Under the pieces are notes generated by a model. The model saw only the letters and a list, made by a program, of their open reading frames with translations. It was not told the origin of the DNA and did not search any database. A program made the position numbers and the translations under genes. A stretch of 64,000 nt of DNA from Pelodera strongyloides (Eukaryota; Nematoda; Chromadorea; Rhabditida; Rhabditidae): the NCBI GenBank assembly GCA_036852015.1, contig JAANDG010000214.1, positions 62,001 to 126,000 of the forward strand. Reading direction: 5' to 3'. Each line of letters opens with the position of its first letter. Positions within the stretch are counted from its first letter, which is position 1. Shown one piece after another: positions 25,101-37,100 of this stretch.

Positions 25101-28100
25101 TGATAAGCGGACACCAGCGTCAGCGGTTATGCGAGCAGGATGACCTACCGCAGCGGCCCAGGGGAGACGAGGAAGGACGAGCGAAGCGTCTCTGCTCTAA
25201 TCAGGAAATCTTCTTATCATAAAAAAGGAGTAACTGTGGTGTGCGCTAGCACCCTGTGCATCACGGAATTTAAGTGAATAAAATGTTCCGCAGTATAAAA
25301 AGTGTGGTGAGGCGAGGCAATCGAAACTCATTATGCTAAAGAACCTTTTTCCACAAGAGTTTCATCCACGTTTCAGACGTTTCATAAGTGCGGAAAGACG
25401 ACTTCAGGGATGTAGACTTCTGGCAATATATAAAACAAGGGCATGACAGCGTGTTACGCGTAAATAAGTTCAATAATCGTGTGTTCAGCTATCCACGGAG
25501 ATTCTGCACCGTACGGTGTCTACAATCGATTTGCGCTGCATTCAATGCCAGTTGCTGTAAACACTTTGGCGGACTTGATGTTGAAACATGGTCAGTTTTC
25601 ACAGATTGTCTTGCAACTCTAGGTGGAATAATATAGTAATCAAACCGTAGATTGCCTGTCTAACAAAAAAATATTTACTTTACTCAGATGCTGGTCAAGC
25701 AGCTTCGGTGACTTCACGAGTTCAAGGCTACATGGTTGCGGAAAACAATAGGGTTGTAGGGGTAAGTAAAGACAAATGTTCTCGGTATGCGTTTTTTGTA
25801 TTTGATTAAGTGTATCTCGTACTCTTATATTTCTAAAGTACAGTACTTTGATAAAACACACTAAAGTATTGATCCTGTCGACAACACGACTACAAGCTCA
25901 TTCAGGGCCTGGCTCTATCTTGTGTAGTGCCCTCTCTTCTTCTGCTTCATTTGTTGATTCTTACCAGCTACGTGATCGCAGAAACTAAGTGCAAATTTGA
26001 CCACTTGGTGAGTTCAAATTTCATGATCGTTCACTCTTGTGTTCGACATTACGTCGATGCACAAGTAAAACTAAGCGATTTTATGCGGCTACTTCCTGAG
26101 TTTTTGTATGTCGCCTTATCCGTAAAAGTAAATGCAATCCTATCAAAGCAGTTCAAATCGCCCCGTTTTTTCTTTTTGATATGTATTGTAAACCACATTG
26201 AAATCACAAATCACACTCAGTGCAGAAAGTTTCCAAATCAAGGATCTCAAAGTCTGTAGTATTGATATTGGATAGACTTGATATGAATTCTCTTTCTATT
26301 CGATAGCAGGTGCACTGTAGTCGGCAGGAAAATAAAGCTATATGCAAAGAGAAGTCTGGGAAATAAAACGCTGTCTAATTTCGTCGCTATTTCAACATCT
26401 TTCTCACTCTTTGACTCTCTGTCTGCCTATAGCGTTATTTTCCTGCAGATTACAGTGCGCCATCTGTCGCATTTAACGGTGGTTCCGACCCAATAACAGC
26501 AAACTACAGACTACAGACACTGGGATCCTTGATTTGGAAACTTTTTTACTGTTTTGATTTATATGGGGGTTTACAATACATATCGGAAATAAACAAAGGG
26601 GAGATTTGAAATGACCCCATCCCTTTAAGAATGAATGAGCATTAAATTCAATATGGATTGGTAGCATATTCCTTTCCAGCAAACCCTGACTCCTCTCTCG
26701 AAAGCGCATTTATGGTTCGGAAACTACGTCTATGATTTTATCTTGTTTTTACTTCTTCTTATAGCATTTCATATCATTTTGAGTATTGCCAACACCTATA
26801 CTGGGCAGTTTACCATGTAAGTTTGCGGTTTCTTTATGTTTCTTCAGAAAGCGACGTGAGCTGTGAGCTTCTTGTCCAGCCTATGAACCAAGAAAAAATA
26901 GTTCATCACATTAATTTTTCGCACGAAGTATGTAGTTCAAATTTCGGCACTCGGTCACCAGGAAAGGTGTTATGTCCCTCACTCCAGGAGGAACATACGA
27001 TGTAGATGTAGATCACAGAGCAGCAACGACGAGACGTCTTCTTCAAACAGCTTTATTGATAGCGGTATCGTAGACAACAAACGGGCGTAGCGACGACGTA
27101 AAAAACCCCTGAGCTAACACCGGGGTGTTCTTATATACTAGTGGTAACAATTGCATCACAGACAATTAGAACAATTAACTTGCCTGCGGCAACATACAAT
27201 TAGCGAATGAAACACATATGATTAGAAGATCAGAAATCAAACGTGTGAGTGTAATAAAACAACTAGAAACATTACACTACAAACTACTAAGTCTTAGGTA
27301 TAGCCTAATACCTAACACCTCCCTTTTTAGGATTAAAGCTATACTAACAAAGTGAACCGGGAAACTACACGGAGTTAGTAATCCTTATTTTGAGGCTTGT
27401 CCTCCACCACGGGGATTGAGCTCCAGCTTCGTAGGAGAGGAGCAACAGCTGTGTTTCGTCCTAAGAGAATGGTACCAATCCATTATAAGGAAAACGTGGA
27501 AGCTGAGCTGGATCGATTGGAGCAACTTGGAGTCATTGAACGTGTTGCCTATTCGCCATGGGCAGCACCGATTCTGTGTGTCAAGAAGCCGAATGGTAGT
27601 GTGAGAGTCTGTGCCGATTTCAGTACTGGTCTGAACGATGCACTGGAGGACTTCAACCATCCGATACCGACAGCAGAGGAGATTATGACGACACTGAACG
27701 GTGGAACTGTCTTCACAACGCTTGACTTTAAGGATGCCTACCTTCAAGTTGAGCTGGAGGACGACTCCAAGGAGTTGCTCGTGATCAATACGCATCGTGG
27801 GTTGTACAGTTACAACAGACTCTGCTTCGGAGTAAAGACAGCTCCAGGGATCTTCCAACAGATCATGGATGCTATGCTGTCTGGGCTCGAGGGTTGTTGT
27901 GCATACCTGGATGACGTGATTGTGTCTGGAAGAACGCTCGAGGAGCACAATCGGAACCTTAATGCCTGTATGAGTCGGATCTCGGAATATGGATTCCACG
28001 TCAATTTTGAGAAGTGCACCTTTGCTGCGAGCGAGATACGGTATCTTGGGATGATTATCTCGGCAGAAGGTCGCAAGTCAGATCCTGCGAAGATAGCACC

Positions 28101-31100
28101 AATCTTGCAGATGCCAGTGCCGAAGGACGTGAGCGAGCTACGATCTTTCATTGGCAAGATTAATTACTACGGCAGGTTCATTAAGGAGTTACACAAGCTG
28201 AGAGCACCGTTTGACGAGCTGTTGAAAAAAAGACGTCAAGTGGAGCTGGAGTAAGGAGTGTCAGCGGGCTTTTGAGGAGGTGAAGAAGATCGTCGCCTCG
28301 CCCATGCTGCTCACCCACTATGACCCGAAGAAGGAGTTGCTTCTGGTGACGGACGCATCTCAGTATGGTCTGGGTGCGGTGCTGCTACATCGGATGAGTG
28401 ATGGTACGCAGAAAGCAGTGGAGCATGCCACGAGGACCCTACTCCCGGCTGAAAAGAACTATGGTCAGATTGAGAAGGAAGGTCTCGCGATTTTCTGGGC
28501 CATGAAGAAGTTCTACAAGTATTTGATGGGGCGCAAGTTCACTCTTGTCACGGATCACAAGCCTCTGGTTTCGATTTTTGGATCGAGAAAGGGCATCCCT
28601 CAGACGAGTGCAAATAGGTTGCAACGTTACGCTACAGTTACTCTTTTATATAATAAGTGTATATCAAGGGCTTCGATTTCAAGATCGTGTTCAAGCCTAC
28701 TGCGGAGATGGGGTGTGCCGACGTCTTGTCGCGGCTGATCGCCAGACTGGAAGTCGAAGAGGAGGACAAGGTCATCGCAAGAGTTGAAACGGAAAGGTTC
28801 AAGGAGGAACATTTTCGAACTATTGCTGCTCTACCGGTTACCGCGAATGTTCTGCGTGAGGCTACAAAAGAGGACAAGGTACTTCAGGTGGTCATGAGAG
28901 CTCACAGAACTGGTAATTGGCCGAAGAACTGCTCGAAAGAGGTCGCACAGTTTGCAAATAGGCAGATGTCGATATCGGAGTCGCATGGAATCCTCTTGTT
29001 TGGAGAAAGGATTGTTATTCCTGGTTCTCTCAAAGGACGGATTCTGCGTCAGTTACACCAAGGACACCAGGGAATTGTTCGGACAAAGTCGCTCGCTCGA
29101 ACGCTAGTTTATTGGCCGTTTATCGACGAGGAAATTGAGAACATGGTGAAAAGGTGTGCCAATTGTTGTCGGGCTCAGAAAGCGCCGACAAAGACAAATC
29201 TGGAATCGTGGAGCAAGGCGAATGTTCCGTGGGAACGAGTTCATGCGGACTTTGCTGGACCACTGGAGGGAAAATACTATTTGGTTGTCGTGGACGCCTA
29301 TAGTAAGTGGCCAGAGGTAGTTGCCCTCGACAGGATCACGTCCTCTGCTACGATTTCACATCCGAAGAAGATTTTCGCGCAGTTCGGGATGCCAGAGACG
29401 TTGGTGACAGACAACGACACCCAGTTCACAAGTGGTGAATTTGCGTTGTTCTGTGCCAAGAATGGAATCAAGCATATGTTCTCACCTCCGTTTCATCCGC
29501 AATCGAACGGACAAGCCGAAAGGTTTGTGGATACGTTCAAGAGAGCGTTGTTGAAACTGAAAGGGGAGGGAAGTACGGCGGAGAATCTTCAGACGTTTTT
29601 GCTGTCTTATCGTATGACACCTTTTACGAGGACTCCAGAAGGCAAGTCGCCAGCGGAAGTGTTTTTGAACAGGAAGCTGCGCACGTCGTGGGACTTATTG
29701 AAGCCCAGGCCGGAGAGGAAAGTAGTCAAGGATGGTCATATGGAGGAGCAATTTAACAAAAAGCACGGTTCGAAGGCTACAGTCTATAAACCAGGAGACT
29801 TAGTCTATGCACGAGACTATCGAGTTCCGAGTAAACCATTGTGGATGGAGGCTACAGTGGTGAACAAGATAGGTGCTGTGTTGTACGAAGTGAGGATAGA
29901 AGGTCAGAAGCACTTGGTGCGTCGACATGCTAATCAGTTGAGGTCGAGGTCTGCTAACACGCGGAGTCGAGCCTATGACATACTGATGGATGCATTCGAT
30001 ATTGAACCTCCACCAGATCCTCATGATCCTTGTACCAGTTCGCGAAGCTTGCTCCTTGGTCAACATTGTACTCGAACAGCGGAATATTCTTATACAACAC
30101 ATCCAACATGCCTCTCGCCTCCGATGTTAATGGCTCCGCCTCCCGAACTCCGGTACCTTCGACCTCCGCATTACTGCCAGCCTCCTGCTCCAGACGCAGC
30201 AGTCTCTCCACGGTATTCGCCTGATTCACCTGCAACGCTTTCTGACCCTCCTCGAGTCTCGCGAGCGTGCTCAGAAACACCTGCCAGTTATTCATGTTCT
30301 CGTCAGCCATGTTAACCACGTTAACAAGCTCGACCACAGAACTGAATCAACCAACACTGCCACAACTCCACTTGCCAATGATCTACGGTGCCAGACACAC
30401 TATCCAACCGCCAAGACCAACAAACCACAACACTCAAATCGGATACTGATCTACAGCGAGACCAGCCAACCACAACCACCGATGCACTGATCTACCGACC
30501 AACGCAACAGAACAACACGGGAAACCGATGTGAGCTCCGACTCCTGAACGCCAGTGTTATGTCCCTCACTCCAGGAGGAACATACGATGTAGATGTAGAT
30601 CACAGAGCAGCAACGACGAGACGTCTTCTTCAAACAGCTTTATTGATAGCGGTATCGTAGACAACAAACGGGCGTAGCGACGACGTAAAAAACCCCCTGA
30701 GCTAACACCGGGGTGTTCTTATATACTAGTGGTAACAATTGCATCACAGACAATTAGAACAATTAACTTGCCTGCGGCAACATACAATTAGCGAATGAAA
30801 CACATATGATTAGAAGATCAGAAATCAAACGTGTGAGTGTAATAAAACAACTAGAAACATTACACTACAAACTACTAAGTCTTAGGTATAGCCTAATACC
30901 TAACAAAAGGTACGAAACAGAAGACAACTACAATAAGCGTAAAGTGACTAACACATTGAACAGAAACGAATTCACAGAATTCACGGAAGAGGAAAGATGA
31001 AAACAACATATTCTGCGCTCCTTGTGCAAAGACAGAGTTGCATTTTTCTTCTTACTGGAAAAGCGTTAAATTGATAATCTCATCTCAAATCACCATTTTT

Positions 31101-34100
31101 TATTGTTTTTATTGATAACCAGCCGGCTCACGCCGCCTGAGGCGACTTATGTGGAAATATGATTCGTTTAGCATGGGCATACTTATATACAAAGCTTCAA
31201 ACGTATCATAAGAAATTCACATAATAGGAAACAATTGCATATGCATACTTCGATATTGAGCTGCGAAACTCTTTTTATACCCGAACACGAAATTTGCATT
31301 TCCGTAACGCACATCGGTATGCAAATTACGCTACAGTTACTCTTTTATATAATAAGATAGCACAAATATCATTCACAAGGAAAAGTAAGACAATCAGAGA
31401 ATACGTCTCACAGAAGAAGAAGAATTTGTAATAAACCAAAAGTATAACTGGTAAAGAACTAAAAGCAAACTATGAGAAAGAACTACAATGAAGTGTGAAA
31501 AAGAAAATTATACGGAAGTACCCGGTAATACCCAGGTAACCCGTTTCGACCCCAAAGTCACAGAAGGGATTTTATGGCAAGCTGTGGAGGGGTCATCATC
31601 AGTGTGATGCCCCAGCTCAACAAGTATAAAATAACTGTTAATTAAATAATAAATTAAACACATTAAATAACAACTTATGAAATTTTGAGGGGTTTAAAGC
31701 AAAAGAACCAGGTGTGTGTGTGTGTGTTCACTGGGCTAGTCGCAGGCATAGTGAGAGAGCGTTTCTATGAAACGTACACCAGATCCCAGGTCTCTTCTTC
31801 TGAGCACTAATGAACAAGGCTTTAAAAAAAGTCATCAATTAACGTTAGCGTAATTTGTGGGCAAAAGCCTTTTTCTTCTTGCAAAGAAAAGTAATTTTCT
31901 GTAGAATCTACGCAATATCATTTCTGTACTTCGTTTGCATCGCAAGTTTTGTCTACGGTGTCAGTTCATTTTTCAACGCAACTACGGCAGTGAGTTCTAC
32001 TACAACTGAACTATGGCTGGTTATCAAGACACAAATTATCTTTATTTATATTTTAAGGGACGGCCCACGAGAACAAACTTGTCCCTATTTTCGTTGTGCC
32101 GAAAACCTGGTATTTCGCAAATATATTCGTGAAAACGGCTTTGTATGTATTGTAACCTTTCAGTTTTTTGCCCGCAAACTTCATCAACTTCCGTAGTCCG
32201 AAGTGGAACAGTATGCGGGGGAATATTTCTATGGTGGAAATTTCAGGCGTTCGGCACAACAAAAATAAGGGCACCTTTATTCTTTCCTTTAAAGCAGTAC
32301 TGTACCTTGTTTTTTTAGTAGCTCGTTTGTGTAAAACCCAAGTTTCTGGCCCGCTTTCTTTGCTTTTTTTTTTGCTTTTTTTGTTGCTTGGAGGACTAGA
32401 TTTGGCATGCGGGTCCGTAGCGTGGAAAATGCTAGACAGATACAGTGCAGCGAAAAAATAACAACGTAGTATATTGACAGTATATTTATAGGCGTCTGGC
32501 GTAATTTTAATATCTCTAATTATTATCACAATTCTTGCTATGCTCCTTTACGTCTTTATCGGGATGAAGGAGCACATATATGTATGTTTGCTTTGCTTTA
32601 TAAAATGCGGGGCATGCCGGCATGCTCTAATAAATAGGTAATTATATATCAATATACATACCTTATTTTATTCTTCTTTGGTCGCAAAATCCACAATAAT
32701 CATCAATGGAAAACAAAATAATCGCATTTTTGTTTTCTTTCCTTTAAAGGATCGCAATCACTACAAATTCGTATTTTTTATTCGCTTTTCATTAAATATT
32801 CAAATATGTGAAGAAAACTACGATTCCAGCACCAAAGTACGGCAAAACGAACTCAGGGAGAGAAATCCATGTGTATGAGTTTTACTAGTATACCGTAGTT
32901 TATAATTGCCCGTATAGAGTTTCATAATAAATACCCTGCAGTGATAAACCACGCGCCAGGTGTAACACTGCAGGCTGTTCACTCTCCAAGTACCCCTGGC
33001 AATTGCATATATGCACCGGCGACGGTCATTTATCAAAACCCATTTTCATTGATTTCTCTCCCTGAGTTCGCTTTTATGTGGCTTTTTACTGGCTGCATAT
33101 TGTTTTATAAATCTTCTTGCATCTAATAAAAATCGAATAAAAAAGTTGAATTTGAAGTGACTGCCTTCCTTTAAAGGAGGAGGCTCATAAGTTTTAACTG
33201 TTCGATTCCTTTCCTTTATTCGAGAAAAACTTGGCTATACGCCACTTGCCCTGTAGAATAACTAGAAGCTACGGTGGTTCTTAGATTTTTTTTTTTTAGA
33301 AACAATTTAATATTTACTTTAGTCTTTCCGCGCTTTGTTCTGCAGTTTGTAAGTGATTATTTACCGTGTTCTTTCGATAAAAGGAAAGGAATCGAGCATT
33401 GAAAACTCGTGACCCTCCGCCTTTAAAGGGAGGTGTTCACTTCGATTGTTTGTTCCTTGATAAGCGGAACTTGAATAATTTTCATAATGGAATGGATAAT
33501 TTTCTCAAGGTCAAGCCACTACTCCCTCGTTTCCATTGCTCTCTCTACTTGCCCTTCGTAGTGTATATTTGGGGAAGTGAGACAAAATGAGATATCTAAA
33601 CGAGAACTTGAGCTTACGAATTGATGTTGGAACCATATTTGAGAGTGGCTTGTTTCACACTTGTTAAAAATGAGGACAAACTAACAATCGCGAACGGAGC
33701 CCCTCCCTTTAAAGGAGGAAGCTCACGAGAATGAAGTGCTCCAATAGTGTCCTTTTATCGAAAGATGATGGTATTAAATTCCGAAAGACATGCTTTACAA
33801 AGCAAAGGCTTTTAATTGAAAGACGTAAATCATAAAACCTATGAGTTCTATTAAAATTTTGGATCGTTGTAAATATATGATTTCCATAGTGGGCATACAA
33901 ATTTTGTGCTGGCTTGCAAAAGACTTGTAAATTTGCATGCCCACTATGGAAATCAACTATTTACAATTTACTACGATCCAAAATTTTTATAGAATTCATA
34001 GTTTTCTATTGATTTACTTCTTTCAATTAAAATCCTTTGCTTTGTAAAGCATGTCTTTCGGAATTTAATACCATCATCTTTCGATAAAAGCAACTATTCG

Positions 34101-37100
34101 AGTACTTCATTCTCGTGAGCCTCCTCCTTTAAGGCTCCGTGGTCTCTAATGTCGCCAGTGTTCGCTTATTCGGGTCTGCTATTAATATTGCAAGTTTTTA
34201 ATGTCGACGGCACTATTTGGTCGTATGACAACGGCGGTGAGTGCAATTTTGGTCTCCAATTTTATTTCTTTTTGTTTTCATTTTCAGAAACAACCTACAA
34301 AATACTAAAAACTGCGTTTGAACACGTATGTATTTCGCAGCCACAAAAATGCCTTCATCATTAGTACCGAAATCATAAGTATTTATTCAGGCAAATTTCT
34401 GGTTTACATGTCCGTATCAACTGTGGTTTATTTTGCCGCTTTTGTTGCTCTCCGCTCACCACTACGAATTTGGCTCACGTCGAAATTCATGATCTATAGG
34501 GGGCCCGTGGATGTGCGAGTTTACCTTCCTCCGTTATGCGCTAGTATGCGCCTGAAAGACCGGCTTGTTTGACATTACCGATAGATATCACTTCGAGTTA
34601 TAATAAAGCATTAAAGAAAAATAATTACCCTGACTTTACCTTGATTTCGTGTAGCAATCACCGTTTAGCCACCGTTGCCTCCAAATGAAGATATTATTGC
34701 GGAGGAGAATAGAGTACTGAATGCTCCATCGAACGGTGCAAAGGTAGTTTTTTTTGCGCTTTAGTTGTTTACACCACTTGCATTTTGAAGCTCGATGGCT
34801 TTCATTTTAAAACATAATTCTAGGATGTGGAACAATCTCCAGAAGGGGACTATGTACTAAAGGTAAGCTACATGTACAAAGTTGAAATTTGCAGCTTCAT
34901 TTCGCTTTTTTTCGAGTTTTACTTTCAGTGACTATGAGTTTGATAATAAAGGTATTGTACATATAATACGAAGTTAAATGGTGTGTTGAGTTAAACAGTA
35001 AAAAAACAATCCATTTTTCCTTCTCTGACCCGGCAGCCGGTTGATGAACTTTTATTCTTCAAACTGACTCTGTTCGTTCTCACGAAAAATAATGGGCACT
35101 TTCCCCGCATATTAAAGGGACAGACCCATCAAAGTAAACCTATATTTACGATACGTCCATAGTGACTATCAAGCATTTTTATTACAATATATACAAACTA
35201 AATTTCACATTTATTTGCCATTGAAAACTTTTTTTCCGATGCGCTCAGCTCAAATGTATACCGTAAAGCCGCAAATATCCTTGTCGTCAATGCAAATTTA
35301 TCGTGAAATTATAATGCGATTAAAATTTGCATATATAGCTTTGAAATCTGCAGTTTTATGGTATACATATGCGTTGAGCGCATTGGAAAAAGTTGTCTAG
35401 GGCGAATAATGGTGAAATTTAGTTTGTATATATTGTAATAAAAATGCTTGATAGTCATTATGAACGTATCGTAAATATAGGTTTATTTTGATGGGCCTGT
35501 CCCTTTAAAAGGGACGCCTTCTTGTTGAAAACAATGATTGTTGTGTGAACGAACACAATCCCAACGTAACTTGCAGGTCATCAAAATATCGAAAGGCTTC
35601 CCCGGCAAACTAGCGCTTCGCAGTGTTACTTTTGGCATAAAACGAGGAGAGTGTTTCGGACTATTGGGCACGTTTAAAGTCTATGTTTACTTATTATCAT
35701 CTGTATACTGAATGAGTAGAAGATAACTAGAGAATGCTACGCAGACTTATATGGTGGCACCACTATAGGAGCTAGCGGTGCCGGTAAAACAACTGCGTTC
35801 GACATAATTACGGGCCTCACATATGCAACCACAGGAACTATAAAACAGGAAAAGGATAAGGACAACGGAGTGGTATGCTTTGCTAGATGTTCTTTACATT
35901 CGGCAGATAATACGCTAGGCATTATTCTACGCAGAGGTATGCATTTTGATTTTGCTCCAATCAATATTGCAAAAGCAAGCGTGGGCTCATACAATGCAGA
36001 GAGATAGGAGAGAAAGAAAAAGAAAAAGAGAAAGAGAGGCCGAAATTCAAGACACTATTCCAGAAAATCGGCTACTGCCCACAGTTCGATGCCATCATCG
36101 ATTGTCTGTCTGGTTTTCAAGCTCTCGTGATTTTGGCATGTTATTATGGATACGCGCATCCATTCAGAAAGGCCAACCAGGCGTTAGAGCTTGTTGGGAT
36201 GAAGTCAATGAAACACAAGAAAATTGCCCACTGCAGGTAATGTGCATGTAAATAATAAATGTCATGTTTTCTAGTCTTTTACAAGCGAATTCTGGTAAGC
36301 TAAAGAGCCACATCAAGCCTAGCTTACACATATATGGGTTTCTTTCTCACAACATTTAAAGGGAATATGTATGCCCTTTTTGAAGTTAAGCTGTATTAAT
36401 AGAACGTGTGTTCCTCATTAAGGAAACAACAACAAAAATTGTTAAAAGTTTCCCATTTAAAAGAAAATGATTTTCAAAGTTCATCTTTTCCATAGTAAAC
36501 GCGTTGCTTGACCCCCTGGCTTGCACGGCAGTGCTGATGGAGCAAAAAATTTTGCATATGTGTGCATACATCGGCATATAGCATGCAACAGCGACATATT
36601 TGCATGCAAATGAGAATATTCGAATTTACATATTCAGTCGCCTACTTAAATTCATGTCTGGTGTGGAAACTCTAGTTTCGCAGTTGTTTTGCTCATTTTG
36701 AGTGCCTACATATTCCCTTTAAGCACTTCATCAAAAGCAAATTTTTTTTCATATTTGCATTTACAGTGGTGGACAGAAACGGCGTATCAGTTTGGCGGCC
36801 GCACTGATAGCAAATGCGCCCCTGACAATACTCGATGAACCGACTGCAGGAGTAGATGTAAAGGTAGGTATTGAAACCAATTGGGACAAAGTTGGCCCTT
36901 AGGGTGAAGTAGTTTATGTAAAATACAATAGACATGATCAAGGACAGATCGGTTGAAAAAGATGTTTTGTCACTTTCTCGTGCACTGTTATGTTAGTCGG
37001 TTAAAATAATGAAAAACACCCTAATGACCGACTGCTTCGTAGTGTCGCCGTGACCTCTGGGACCATCTGAACCTAATTCGCGCAACCAAAAAGGCGACGA

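Larger units (their letters stand above)
26968..30905 (-). mobile_element. Ty3/Gypsy LTR retrotransposon with inverted pol
   Basis: The LTRs (26968-27317 and 30555-30905) begin TGTTATG and end CCTAACA. They differ by about one base, and the element is flanked by a perfect AAAGG duplication (26963-26967, 30906-30910). PBS, gag start and polypurine tract all indicate minus-strand orientation, yet RT, RNase H and integrase read on the plus strand. About 3.9 kb; the rest of gag, the protease and the start of RT are absent. It lies in a TMD2 intron of gene A (26817-31904) and the host frame continues across it. Confidence 0.9.

Noticed and set aside
30012..30315. Pro-rich C-terminal extension of the integrase frame
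   Set aside because: It is antisense to the gag N-terminus and leader that lie across the inversion junction, so it is not a native domain.
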